64,000 nt of DNA from Tethya wilhelma (lineage: Eukaryota > Porifera > Demospongiae > Tethyida > Tethyidae): the NCBI GenBank assembly GCA_964030475.1, contig CAXIPT010000002.1:1252519-1316518 (forward strand), written 5' to 3'. The number at the start of each line of letters is the position of its first letter. Positions within the stretch are counted from its first letter, which is position 1. Below the pieces are notes generated by a model. It did not search any database, was not told the DNA's origin, and saw nothing but the letters and a program-made list of their open reading frames with translations. The translations under genes and the position numbers were made by a program. Positions 21,202-32,867 of the stretch are shown here, one piece after another.

Positions 21202-21890
21202 AGAAAGACAATTTGCATCACAATGTCTTCAAGTGGTTGCAAAATCAACAAACACAACGACAGGCACATGATCACGCGATGGTGGTAGAAAGGAGCTCTC
21301 ACCTATCGCAGTCTAGCGTAACTACTACAGTCACTGAGAGCGTTGCCTGGGATCTCATTGATGCAGAGTTTTCCTCTATTATTTCACCTGTTCACAGCCG
21401 ACTCGCTTCAGGAGAGGTGCTACCAAAAGATGCAGCTTTCATCTTCGCATCCCTATTAAAGGCCCACCTCGAACAGTACGAGATTGTTTCTGAAAATCCT
21501 TCCACCAGGATGGAGCCTCCCGCTCCTCTACATCGGACTAGGAGAATTGGGAAAGTGGCTGAAAGAACAAAACACTCACTGACTATTTGCAGGAGAAATT
21601 GTAAGAAATCACCACATGTCTTCTTTAATGCATGTAGAGCCTATAGCAAAGCTTTAAACACCAAAAGGAGCCTCAGTTCTTCTTCAGGCTTTATATCTGA
21701 ACTGGTGACTATTGAAATCGGTGCACTTGGGCACTGGCTGCCTCATACACGCTCCTTATTGCGTCAACAAGTCTCTTCTCTTTCGAAGCAAACTGCCACT
21801 CATCTTATTGATTCTGCAGCAAGAGCTGTTGTCACTGCCTCTCATAGAATATTTGGTGCTCGTCTTAATCCTTCATGGACTTCAAACTGA
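21202..21890 (+). CDS. Hypothetical ORF, possibly a terminal exon
   Basis: The open frame gives about 229 residues. It starts right after a good acceptor (tttaatttag, ending 21201) and has no ATG at its beginning, so it would fit a 3' exon better than an intact gene; the first ATG is well inside. The protein is hydrophilic, Ser/Thr-rich at the N-terminus, with a basic middle part (RTRRIGKVAERTKH, CRRNCKKS) and a helical C-terminus ending NPSWTSN. I recognise no domain. It lies between a MULE and a TIR element, so a transposon accessory protein is as likely as a host gene. Confidence 0.35.
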
Positions 21891-21995
21891 CCATTTTGTT
21901 GTTGTTCCTGTTTTTATTCTCCTCTCTAAGGTATACTTTGGTTTTTAATCTCATGCTTATTTATATCTTTCAAGTAAGTACTGCTTGCTCACATG

Positions 21996-22678
21996 CTCTG
22001 CGTACTTAAGGCCCGGGTCACCTTGAAAATGATTGAAATTAAAATTCAGATCTACAGGATATCAAATAGCTCTTCCAAATTTCTTTCTTATACAACAAAT
22101 TTTTGGCCTTTCATTTTCATGTTACCAAAATCTCATACCAAAATAATGAATATTCATGTAAATAATGATCGGTCAATGAAACACCCTAAACTATGAATAA
22201 TTAATTAGGCGGAAACCTTAGAAGATTGCTATGGCAATCAAACTTTCAGGAGATAACTATCATCATGAACCTCTATAATCTTGATTGGGGTTACCACTGA
22301 TCGTATCGTTGATAAGATATAGCCGAGAAGGAGAGAACGGCAGGTGTGCATTATATGGAAAAAGCTGCATATCTTCAGTATTTCTGAACCCCAATTAAGA
22401 TTTAGGTATATATTGATGAAAAAAATATTTATACAAAAAATGGTTACCATAGCAACAGGGAAACATTTCCGCCTAATTAATTATTCATTTTTTGCTGATT
22501 CAGCAAATATGGAACCATCACATGACCAACTTCTGACTTTAGGATGTTTGAAATATCCCGAAGAATCTATACCTACGTTTACTAATTAGTTAGTTTAAAA
22601 GTTATGACCATTCTGAATATTAATGATATTCTTCTATACATTATAAGGTATGTTGTTGACCCAGGCCTTAAGTACACA
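21996..22678. repeat. Non-coding element of about 680 bases with 24-base TIRs
   Basis: ctctgcgtacttaaggcccg at the left is inverted at the right as the block ending ccaggccttaagtacacagag. A second inner pair (gaataattaattaggcggaa at about 22193 and ttccgcctaattaattattc at about 22469) also faces each other. Short frames inside have no similarity to known proteins. Confidence 0.7.
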
Positions 22679-22930
22679 GAGTGTATAGTTTTGTGGTTCA
22701 GTCATAACAATACAATAATATTATAGTAATTATTTCATACTTGTACATTCTGCCCTTGCCAATTGGTTATCTTGAGTTCTGGGGTTTTGTTTTTTCAGTT
22801 TGTGTTGAATATTCATGTATCACTTGAATAATGAAGAGTTGGTTTCCCCTCCAGTTTTCAAGGGTCCAAGGTCGCGGGTTTTGGGGCATTCTTAATGAGG
22901 CACCGATGGTGCCCAAGCNGAATGAACAAG

Positions 22931-23440
22931 TATAGTAAAAATTTCATAAAAATTACAGTGTAGGAATGGGCAGTGCGATAAAAAGTAAGGAAACAAGGCA
23001 TGTCGCAATTTCGGCACATGACTACTTCATTTTTTTATGCTCAAGTAGAGTATTGAGGATCAGTAACTAAAACAACTTTGCCTAGATTGCCTGCTTATAT
23101 ACTTTGCCCCACTTAGCTAGCTAACAGTTAAGTTCCACACCACAATTACTATCCATCAGCACTCCCTGTCAGTAATCCGACCATAAGCTAGGTGGCACAC
23201 TCTGCAGCATACTGATTGGCATGCATGCATGATCTATGAATTCGAACCATTATTTTATCCAGGCATGTCACAACATTGTTTGAAGCATATCAATATTTAT
23301 TTTCATATGACAGGATGTATGAGGAATCAAAAATGAAAATGAAGTAGTCATGTGCCGAAATTGCGACATGCCTTGTTTCCTTACTTTTTATCGCATTGCC
23401 CATTCCTACACTGTAATTTTTATGAAATTTTTACTATATA
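22931..23440. repeat. Inverted-repeat element with arms of about 100 bases
   Basis: The left arm (22931-23031: aatttcataaaaattacagt, aggaatgggcagtgcgataa, acaaggcatgtcgcaatttc) pairs almost perfectly with 23341-23440. Its right end directly abuts the 46-base tandem repeats of a DIRS fragment. Relics of the family occur near 345-470, 4315-4400 and 56200-56360, often next to a gcaccgatggtgc-like word. Confidence 0.8.
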
Positions 23441-24669
23441 TTAATTGGTCCAAGCTGACTCCTATGTCCAGTGACCACACTCAATATTAATTGGTCCAAG
23501 CTGACTCTTATGTCCAGTGACCACACTCAATATTAATTGGTCCAAGCTGACTCTTATGTCCAGCGGCCACACCCAATATTAATTGGTTCAAGCTGACTCT
23601 TATGTCCACACCCAATAATCTTCCAGTAATGACTAGCCATAATTATATTCGTACAGGCTACTACTGGCCATACCCTCCCCCACCCATGGTACCCCCACTG
23701 CCTATGATGCCTCCGGTTGCTGGCCCCTCACAGGCTAACACAAGCTCGGTGCCGGACTATACTCCGATGCCGCAGCAGGAGTCTAGACCATCCGGGAAAC
23801 GTAAACGGGATTATGATTCAGACAGCTGTGAGGAAGAAAGTGATGATGATGACTCATTCAACTACGAGTCATATTGCAAGGCTATTGATGAAGACTCTAC
23901 TCCAGAGGAAACAAAACGTCTCATTTCAAAAGCCTTCAGGAACTGCATTAGCACAGAGAAAAGGAAGGCACTTAGCTCCGAATTCCTTAGACCAAAACTA
24001 CCGGCAACACAAACCCCTGCTGCCGATCAAGTATTAGTAGACTTCATGGAAAAGGAATTCCCAAAGAAGGCTGACGAACAACTGCTAGGATTCAGACCTC
24101 GGTTATCGCAGCCAGTGCACCAGTAACAGAACTAATCTCAAAACTCAAAGCACAAGGTTTTACTGGGGAAACCGATGAGCTAATCCCTTCTGAAGACGTC
24201 ATCAAGGTATGCAAAGCCTCTGATGCTGACTGGTAATGCAGTGCATTATATCACCCAACAACGGAGGAATGACATCATAAATGCACTTCCCAAATCAAGT
24301 TCTAACCTAGCAAAGATCTTGAAGGAGACATGTAAATTTGACATAGAGAGGGACGATCAGGAGCGCAACCTCTTTGGAGAGAAAATGCTAGGAAAGGTCT
24401 CAGAGAGAGTGAAAACTCTGGAGACATTCAAGAAGGCAGTATCCAAAAGAAGCTGACTCGTTTTTTGGGAAAGGGCCCAGCAGGAAAGTACGGGGAAAGC
24501 TCGGGCCCCCAATCCAAAAACCCGTACAAATTTTCAACTCAACAAAACCCTCAGCAAAGGGTATTCAACAGAAGGTCATATCAGAAACGCTCCACTCCCC
24601 AAACCTCGTCCCAAACAAATCAGAAGAAGTAACAATTGCAGTTCCTCCCAAGATTGGGGGAAGGCTGGC
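23441..24669 (+). pseudogene. DIRS family 2 fragment: tandem repeats plus gag-like exon
   Basis: Four 46-base units (ttaattggtccaagctgac...) at 23441-23625 precede an acceptor (cgtacag, about 23657). The exon then reads YWPYPPPPMVPP, a Ser/Asp/Glu-rich acidic stretch, LSSEFLRPKLPATQ and, after a frameshift near 24085, later gag segments such as NDIINALPKSSSNLAKIL. It matches the copy at 26390-27480 and more weakly the gag of the DIRS at 34-36 kb. It stops at the single N at 24670, and sequence beyond is unrelated. The role is inferred from position upstream of RT in the other copies: the nucleic-acid-binding structural ORF of DIRS elements. Confidence 0.65.
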
Positions 24670-25593
24670 NATAGTGCATTCTTCATTGCAGCTGAATTCA
24701 CAGTCAACATACCCCTTTTGGTAGTACACTAGGTACAGTTTACGTACAAGACAGAGAACCAACCATTGCTGATGTATGAATCTCGATTGACTCCAATCCC
24801 AAAATGAGTAATTTGTCTGTCACAAAATCTATGAACACATTATAGTATATATTTTTGGTTGATCAAGTAATGACCTGCCAGTATACGAGAGCTATAGCCC
24901 AGAAATGTTTTAGCTTATGGCATCAGTGGCACACAAATGAACACCGCAAAACATGCCCTTAATTTCTCTACATATTGGCAAAAGCACAACTCAAAAAAAC
25001 CATATACTAGCATTAATAACTACCTGATTACAGCTCTTAGATTCCCATGGCGATTGACACAAGTACAATGTGATGACAGTGCTTTCATTAGGTCAAACAC
25101 TTGACAATGAACATTGGGTCAACCTCGGTGCTAGGTTCATCAATGTAAATCCCTTTACACCGCAACATAGATACCAGTTTAATTGAGCTTTCATAATTTT
25201 ACTGATATTTTCACAACCTACCAATGTTTCCCATGAAGGATTAAACGGTTTTTAGGTGCTGGCCTCTTCTTCTCTCTTGGGGAAAAGGGTTGATGAGGTA
25301 CTCAGATCTATGTTGGATATATTCAATAAATCACACAGGGATGTGAACAGAAAATCTAAGGAGAACCTTCAGGCATCAATAGCTGGCGAACAGCTATCAA
25401 CCTCTTCAAAAAGGCCGGCCGCCTTCTGATCCTCGTCGATGAAATGAACGTCGAAAGTGTATGGGTCATTCCACGTGGAATCAACACAAAAAAGTGACGC
25501 ATGTCCTCAGATTCTATCCAAAGTTGGTGTGCAAATATTATATCATGAGATGTAAAACCACAACAAATTCCACGTCATTGCAAGGCTCATATA
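24670..25593. other. Spacer between DIRS fragments, no gene seen
   Basis: This is AT-rich sequence with no recognised repeat family. A frame at about 25260-25440 is exon-like in composition but too short to assign. Confidence 0.4.
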
Positions 25594-25705
25594 ATATGAC
25601 AGTGTATTTGGCCTCCAAATAATGATATTCATAGCAAGTTTAAAGAACCAACTGAGCATGCTCAGAAGTCATAAGGCAAGCACGTGATGTGCCCAACTGG
25701 CCTCT
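25594..25705 (+). repeat. Left inverted terminal repeat of DIRS family 2
   Basis: The stretch from ccacgtcattgcaaggctca through tgacagtgtatttggcctc to gcacgtgatgtgcccaact is matched in inverted orientation at about 49045-49160. The first 30 bases are also present, inverted, in the internal complementary region at 48690-48715. This arrangement is diagnostic of DIRS retrotransposons. Confidence 0.75.
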
Positions 25706-25831
25706 TTATTTGCTAACTCGTGGCAACATGGCCGAGTAGGGTGACTCAATTTCTGGTTCCTTTTTTCACACCTACACCCACAAAATGCCCGTTTGACTAT
25801 CTCAGAAAGAAATTTTACGAACTTGCCTCAC

Positions 25832-26030
25832 TATGGCAGATGCTAGCTCAGTGGCAAAAAGCAGTTCCACGACAACAGATCCCGTACCTCAGACAGCGGC
25901 TACCGTGGCGGGATCTAGTTCTACCACAGACGTGGTTAGCAGCACCGTACTCCCGTAGATGCAAAGGGGTTTTCTCCCAATGCAACCTCAATACACAGGC
26001 AACTTGAAGACTAAACTGACTTGTAAGTCA
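25832..26030 (+). pseudogene. DIRS family 2, first gag exon (broken)
   Basis: The ATG at 25832 opens a Ser/Thr/Ala-rich frame (MADASSVAKSSSTTDPVPQ) that meets a TAG after 42 codons; a further in-frame stretch reads LPMQPQYTGN. A donor-like ttgtaagtc follows near 26020. In the related element at 34.1 kb the first gag exon occupies the same place and also ends in PM-P-rich sequence before a donor, so I infer homology by position and composition. Confidence 0.45.
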
Positions 26031-26061
26031 AACTGTGCCCGCCTTGGTAGCATGGCAAGGT

Positions 26062-26372
26062 TGGTCCAAGCTGACTCTTATGTGCAGTGACCACACCCAA
26101 TATTAATTGGTCCAAGCTGACTCTTATGTGCAGTGACCACACCGAATATTAATTGGTCCAAGCTGACTCTTATGTCCAGTGGCCACACCCAATACTAGTT
26201 GGTCCAAGCTGACTCTTACGTCCAGCGGACACACCCAATATTAATTGGTTCAAGCTGACTCTTATGTCCAGTGACCACAATCAATATTAATTGGTCCAAG
26301 CTGACTCTTATGTCCCGTGGCCACATCCAATATTAATTGGTTCAAGCTGACTCTTATGTCCATACCCAATAA
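26062..26372 (+). repeat. 46-base tandem repeats, about seven copies, in a DIRS gag intron
   Basis: Units of the form aattggtccaagctgactctt + atgtccagtgaccacaccc recur with a period near 46 bases and end just before the acceptor of the main gag exon. They are the same units as at 23441-23625. Confidence 0.85.
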
Positions 26373-26389
26373 TCTTCCAGTAATGACTA

Positions 26390-27480
26390 GCCATAATTAT
26401 ATTCATACAGGCTACTACTGGCCATACCCTCCCCCACCCATGGTACCCCCACTGCCTATGATGCCTCCGGTTGCTGGCCCCTCACAGGCTAACACAAGCT
26501 CAGCGCTGGACTATACTCCGATGCCACAGCAGGAGTCTAGATCATCCAGGAAACGTAAACGGGATTAAGATTCAGATAGCTGTGAGGAAGAAAGTGATGA
26601 TGATGACTCATTCAACTACGAGTCATATTGATGAAGACTCTACTCCAGGGGAAACAAAACGTCTCATTTCAAAAGCCTTTAGGAACTGCGTTAGCACAGA
26701 GAAAAGGAAGGCACTTAGCTCCGAATTCCCTAGACCAAAACTACCGGCAACACAAACCCCTGCTGCAGATCAAGTGTTAGTAGATTTTATGGAAAAGGAA
26801 TTCCCAAAGAAGGCTGACGAACAACTGGCTAGGATTCAGACCTCGGTTATCGCACCCAGTGCACCAGTAACAGAACTAATCTCAAAACTCGAAGCACAAG
26901 GTTTTACTGGGGAAATCGATGAGCTAATCCCTTCTGAAGATGTCATCAAGGTATGCAAAGCCTCTCTGATGCTGACTGGTAATGCAGTGCATTATATCAC
27001 CCAACAACTATGTCAGATTTACATGTCTCCTTCAAGATCTTTGCTAGGTTAGAACTTGATTTGGGAAATGCATTTATGATGTTATTCCTCAGCTGCTCCC
27101 CCTCTCTCTACAGCTGCCCCCTCTGGTTTTGCTGCCTTTGATTCCAACACGATCCCAGAGCTGTCAAAGAAAGAGGGACGATAAGGAGTGCAACCTCTTT
27201 GGAGAGAAAATGCTAGAAATGGTCTCAGAGAGAGCAAAAACTCTGGAGACATTCAAGAAGGCAGTATCCAAAGTGGATCACAACAAGCCGAATCGATTTT
27301 TGAGAAAGTGCCCACCAGGAAAGTACTGGGAAAGCTCAGGCCCCCAATCCAAAAACCCGTACAAATTTTCAACTCAACAAAACCCTCAGCAAAGGGTATT
27401 CAACAGAAGGTCATATCAGCCACTCCCCAAACCTCGTCCCGAACAAACCATAAGAAGTAACAATTGCAGTTCCTCCCAAG
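26390..27480 (+). pseudogene. DIRS family 2 gag-like ORF (broken)
   Basis: It follows the acceptor attcatacag and reads YWPYPPPPMVPP then a basic KRKRD stretch. Compared with the 23.6 kb copy it has TAA at 26566-26568 in place of a Tyr codon. It also has a 10-base deletion near 26629 that shifts the frame, and an 83-base inverted segment at 27008-27090 followed by unrelated filler up to about 27170. Frames resume with MLEMVSERAKTLETFKKAVSK. The product would be the DIRS nucleic-acid-binding protein. Confidence 0.65.
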
Positions 27481-29220
27481 ATTGGGGGAAGGCTGGCCTT
27501 GCAATGGAAGAACCTGACTTCTTGCCACTGGACCCTCGATCCAGGGTTACCACCTGGAATTCTCAACCTACCCTCCCTACAGGGCACCCCCACCCTCCCC
27601 CAAGATGTCCCGTCAACAGGAAGAGTGTTTGGACAGAGAGGTGGAGGAACTTCTTGCCAAGGTAGCCATATCCAAGACATCAAGGGATTCAGGGTTTTTC
27701 AGCTCGGTGTTCCTGGTCCCAATGAAAGACGGTGGCTGGTGCCCAGTGATAAATCTCAAGAACCTCAACGAGTACATCAGAACACAACACTTCAAGATGG
27801 AAACAATTCACAACCTGAAGGAAGTGATAAGAAGGGGAGACTGGTTTGGCAAGATAGACCTGAAAGATGCGTATTTGACTGTACCCATTCGGAAACAGGA
27901 TCAAAAGTATCTGAAATTCCTTTGGAGAGGTCGGTCATATCAATTCACAACTCTTCCCTTTGGCCTGGCTACTGCACCGAGAGTCTTCTCAAAACTAATG
28001 AGACCAGTCACAGTGCGCCTGAGGGAACAGGGTATACGGCTCCTCCAATACCTAGACGACATTCTGGTGATGGCAGACAACCCAGTGAAGTTTACAGGAG
28101 CACCTCAGGATTGTTGTTCAAACCCTACAGAATCTGGGTTTTGTGTTGAGCCCCAAAAAGTGTCAGCTGACTCCAACACAAAGGATCGAGTTTCTGGGGT
28201 TCATAGTAGACTCACGGAAGCTGAAGCTTTTCCCACCGCAGGACAAGATCTCGAAAGTCAAGAAGGAATGTCGGAGGATGAAAAACAACCAACAGACACC
28301 TGTGAGAAATCTGGCACACCTGATAGGTCTGCTGAATTCAACTTCTGCAGCAATCCTCCCAGCCCCCCTCCATTATCGAGCGTTCCAACGACTAAAGAAT
28401 TGGCTGCTGCACAGACACAAGGCCAATTACAATGCCGAGGGCTTCTTAGACCAGGAATCCCTGTCTGACCTAGATTGGTGGATCGAACAAGTTCAAGAGA
28501 ACAACGGGAGATCAATCATGCCATGTACAGCCTCGATGAGGATCGAAGCCCACACAATGTCCTCGAGTTGAAGGCTTGCTTCCTAGCCCTTCAGACATTT
28601 GCATCAGACCTGTACAAGTGTCACATTTAGCTACTGATAGACAATCATACGGCTGTTTCCTACGTGAACAAGATAGGGGGTACACACTCAAAGGAGTTGA
28701 CAGTGCTGGCATGTCAGATTTGGACATGGTGTTTAACAAGGAAAATAACCATACATGCACCGTCCCGGGCAAACTGAATGTGAGGGCAGATCAGGAATCA
28801 AGAACATTCAACGATTCCAGTGACTGGATGCTAGATACACAGATCTTTGCAAGCCTCAACAAGAGATGGGGACCGATCCCAATCGATCTGTTTGCAGCCA
28901 GACACAATGCTCAAGTGAACAAGTACTTCAGCTTCAAGCCAGACCCAGGCTCCTTGGCAATTGATGCTTTCTCACAGACTTGGCAGTCGACAGACACCCT
29001 TTACGCCTTCCCCCCTTTCATGATGATAGGCCGTTGTCTCCAGAAAATCAAAGAGGAGAAGGTGGATGTAGTAGTAATGATAGCTCCTGCATGGGGATGA
29101 CAGCCGTGGTATCCACTGCTGTTGGAGATGTCAATCCAAGAATCTCTATGCCTTCCCCAGACAACTACCCTGCTAAGCCACTCTCTCAGCTGTGTGCACA
29201 TATAGCAGAGAATATATATA
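27481..29220 (+). pseudogene. DIRS family 2 reverse transcriptase-RNase H (frameshifted)
   Basis: RT motifs are clear in 27605-28110: GGWCPVINLKNLN, GKIDLKDAYLTVPI, LPFGLATAPRVFSK and the catalytic YLDDIL. A frameshift near 28110 moves the thumb region to another frame (CQLTPTQRIEFLGFIVDS). Further breaks precede the RNase H segment (NVLELKACFLALQT, with an Asp-containing IDNHTAVSYVNK stretch holding a stop before it). The DIRS-specific tail follows: GPIPIDLFAARHNAQ, DAFSQTW and MIAPAWG at about 28870-29097. The order RT, RNase H, then recombinase downstream is typical of DIRS. The similarity fades at about 29170-29220, where a minisatellite begins. Confidence 0.8.
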
Positions 29221-29283
29221 TGCGAATGCTGATAATGTCAGACTACAGGACATTACATGCATGCAGAAGGTGCAGTGATTGTG

Positions 29284-29675
29284 AGACAGTTAGACAATGA
29301 GATTGTGGGACTGTGGGACAGTGAGAGTGGGACAGTGGGACAGTGGGACAGTGAGACAGTGGGACAGTAAGACAGTGGGACAGTGGGACAGTGAGACAGT
29401 GAGACTGTGGGACAGTGAGACAGTAGGACAGTGGGACAGTAAGACAGTGGGACAGTATAAGACAGTGTGACAGTGAGACAGTATAAGACAGTGGGACAGT
29501 ATAAGAGAGTGTGACAGTGAGACAGTGGGACAGTAAGACAGTGGGGCAGTAATTAAGACAGTGAGACAGTATAAGACAGTGTGACTGTAAGACATTGGGA
29601 CAGTAAGACAGTGTGACAGTGAGACAGTATAAAACAGTGAGACAGCCTGTGTGACAGTGGGACAGTAAATCTGTA
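29284..29675. repeat. gacagtggga minisatellite, about 390 bases
   Basis: The region is almost entirely built of gacagt-containing 8-10-base units (gacagtggga, gacagtgaga, gacagtaaga, gacagtataa), with higher-order variation. The long Ser/His/Leu-rich frames on the minus strand are artefacts of the repeat. Confidence 0.95.
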
Positions 29676-29683
29676 TAACAGTA

Positions 29684-30770
29684 GTGTCTACTGGAGTGAG
29701 CATCCACGGAGTACGTGACATTCTAATGAAACGCAAATCATTTAGATTTCACATTCAGAAAGTAAAGTTTCACCAGTTGACTCACTATAACGCACTGTTT
29801 CCTTATGCTGGAGACCCAAAAGAGAAGTTTTGCATACATGTTCCGGAAGTTCATACAATTTTGTTTCTTAGAAAGCTTCTGTAGGAAACATGAAACATAT
29901 GTAAAGTGCATGCAGAAAACTTCTGTGCTAAATCCAGATGAAGGATTCTGGCTTAGTTGTGATCATACATTTGCTTCAGCAAGTAAGTTTTTACAAGTTC
30001 ATTTTGATACATACAATTATTTATTGTTGTTAACAACAATTGTATATTCACCCAATAGCATGCCTTATTTGTGTTTAACAGCCAATATAGGAGTTGGACG
30101 AGAAGGTGATCATCGTTGAATTACCCATTGTTTTGTGTGATTTGAATGGTATTGGCCAGGTTGTCACTTAGAAACTTTCCACAGGAGTATCGTTTGCAGT
30201 TATCCAAGATCACTTGTCCAAGCTAAATGATCGACTTGAATAACAAGGAAAAGTACTGTCTGAGTTTTATATACACAACTGCTGCTTGTGGAAAACTTTG
30301 ATACGAGTGTTCAGAAATGAACTTATTTCATGCAGTGAAAAGGGTTGGTGAAAAAATCCCAAAGCGTCATCCACTTCGGTGTACATGCCTCAGAGAATGG
30401 AGTAAAGTATTTCGAGATCCATCAGATCTAGGTAAAGAGCGACACATGGTGCCATTCTTGTAGCAAATGTTGAGACTTTTGTGAAGAAGTGGGAAAATAT
30501 TAAGTATGATGGCATCCCGGTTCTGAATGATGCAGCTATGAAAGAAGTAAACAATATTTCCAATCACATGCAAAAGGGTTGTCTGTCGGGAATAAAATGT
30601 GGAAGGGGAACAAACAGAAATGAGAATTTACACAAACAACTGAACTCAATAATGTCATCATCTCGATATGGTGTTGAGTTGGCATATGCTCTCTTTACTG
30701 TTTGTTTTTTGAATCACAACGAAAGGGTTCACTCAATGTTGTTAAGGCTGCCTCAACTTTTAAAATAGAC
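29684..30770 (+). pseudogene. Decayed transposase of an OTU-associated element
   Basis: Open segments in different frames line up as one protein. They are FRKFIQFCFLESFCRKH and DEGFWLSCDHTFASA (about 29850-29980), a probable intron to about 30080, NIGVGREGDH, then DLFHAVKRVGEKIPKRHP and FRDPSDLGKE-like words with frame changes. Last comes CLSGIKCGRGTNRNENLHK / SSRYGVELAYALF at 30570-30690. The CDHTF Asp and the RGTNRNE Glu/Asn segment look like parts of a DDE core known from many repetitive invertebrate genes; I cannot name the superfamily. Numerous stops make it inactive. The intact OTU ORF follows downstream on the same strand. Confidence 0.5.
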
Positions 30771-31548
30771 TAATAATAATGTACAATTTGTAGTTGGGAT
30801 ATCTCTTCAGGAGTTTATTATATTCACCAAAACCTTACATCCATTGATTGTTTGACCAATGATAGAAAATATTTTCAAGTGTGAATATCATGTGACACGC
30901 AGGGGTGGGACAGGATGATGTCCACTTTGTAAGACCTTAATGCAAAGATGCAGAGCTGGATATTTATTTTCACAATTTCATATTTTGTTCGAATATTGTA
31001 TTTATCTTCAAGATTTTGAATCTGCTTGGAAACTTGGTCTTACAAACTTTATTAGGTAGAAACAGAGAGAAATAGGCCTGTTTCTAAATATTGCACACCT
31101 AATTATATATGCGTATTGATTATTTCTCACTAATTAATAATGGGTACTCCATTTTCCGGGCTGATCTAATATTTTATGGTTAAGATGTACTAGATAAGGG
31201 GGAAAATGCCTCTTCAAATAAACATTCAGCTCTGCATTCACAAAAGTATGTATTTTTGTCTGTAGCCACGGCCACAAGTGTTATTTCATTTTCATTTTCA
31301 CAACTTGTATCCAATACTATAAAAATACGATGGTTTTAAGTTTGGTCTTCCAGTCACTAAGTATAGTTAAAGCACGAAGGGGAAAACCTTTAATTATGTC
31401 CTTAACTTCCTTAAAATTTGAGGTATCCTTAACTACACTAAGCAGTCACTTCATGAAGAAAGACCAGCTCGATGTATTGAACTTTATCAACAACTGTATG
31501 ATGATATTGAGGTGACAAACAGAGCAGTTTGGTGTTAATTTTCCCAGT

Positions 31549-32593
31549 CTTGTTGGAACTTATCCAGCTACAGAGTACACACGATCCTTTATCTGAAAAG
31601 ATAAACATTGCTTCAAGTTGTTACGAGGAAATCATTTCAAGGATTAATTGTAACAGTTTAGTGTTGTTGGATTCATCTTGCAAAGAAGCAAGGGGACAAA
31701 ATGCTGAACATTGTGCTAATGATGTAGACAATATGGATATGGATATTTCAACCACTAATAGCAAACTAAATGACATTGTAATCAAACCAGTGATGTGGTA
31801 TTACACTCACAAAGCAGTGGCGAATATCCGTGAGACAGCATCTGTTGATCTAAAGTCGATACCATTCATGTCACGCAGCATTTCTACCAATTTGTACGAT
31901 CCAGCAATTATGCACGTTTCAGACGAGTCACATCATGAAACACGTCTCAACCAGGTGGTACAATCGTGGAAATTTACAAGGATTTCGATACCCAGAGATG
32001 GCAACTGTTTATTCCACGCAATAGCATATAACATCCAACATCAAATTGATTCTGGAAACCCGGTACTACAGAACTTTTTGTCTAACATTGGATTGCCAGT
32101 ACACCTTACCATTGAAGATGTTATGAAATGTTTACAAGAAATGACCGTAAAAGAGTGGTTAGGTCCAAATAGTGAAGAATATCAACATTTTTTGACTGCA
32201 GGACAGCAACATCAACAAGCACAAGAGTTCTTGCAGTGGGGTGTGTTTGCACTAGATGTTGGAGACTTGGTTATTACTGCCCTGAGTAACATATTACAGT
32301 GTCCTATCGTCTTATTGACTTCTGCAGAGAATATGCCAGTAGTCATTCAGCATCCGACGCATTGTAAAATGGTGAATGCAGCACCTCTTTATGCCGCTTT
32401 TTTGCAATGTGGACCTGGACATTTTGATGCCTTAGTTCGAATGCAAAGTAATATTGTCTGTGATGTCCAGAGATCTGAGACAGATGCAAAAGTGGCCTTA
32501 GTGCAGGCCCGTAGCAAGCTGTTTCAGAGTGGTCAGGCACAGGGTGTGGGTGGGGCTCAAAGTGGGTGTGGTGTAGGCGTGACCGGATATTGA
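31549..32593 (+). CDS. OTU-domain cysteine protease, intact ORF in a decayed transposon
   Basis: The frame is open for about 350 codons and lacks an early ATG (first Met codons at about 31733). An acceptor-like ttttcccag precedes 31549, so it may be a 3' exon. The OTU core is clear: IPRDGNCLFHAIA with catalytic Cys at about 32006-32008, a helical middle with GVFALDVGDLVITALSNIL, and PGHFDALV with catalytic His at 32420-32422. OTU proteases remove ubiquitin; eukaryotic and viral mobile elements carry them repeatedly. Its location between transposase remnants (29.7-30.8 kb) and a CXC cluster (32.9 kb) suggests it is an element accessory or fused domain. That it stays open while its neighbours decayed is notable. 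A domesticated host gene is possible but unproven. Confidence 0.75.
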
Positions 32594-32867
32594 TTGTTAC
32601 GTATGGCTTGAATTATGCGTGGCACATGCATCACAAACTAAATTTACTCACTAAATTAATAAGTAGTTAAGTCTATAATTTGTCTAGATAGCCTCTTTAT
32701 ATGACCTAGTTACAGCTATAGCAGCACACAGGCGCTTTAAATCATGCAGAATCCATGCCAACTGCATTGCAGCCGAACTCCGTATAATTGACCTTTACCA
32801 TATTTCACGAGCAAAAAAGTGGTCCGGCCAAAACCGGACCTGCCCGACCGCTTGCTACGGCCCTGTA

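Noticed and set aside
29243..29736. Minus-strand frames of about 150 residues rich in Ser, His, Cys, Leu and Thr
   Set aside because: They are translations of the gacagt minisatellite; open in more than one frame only because the repeat lacks stops.
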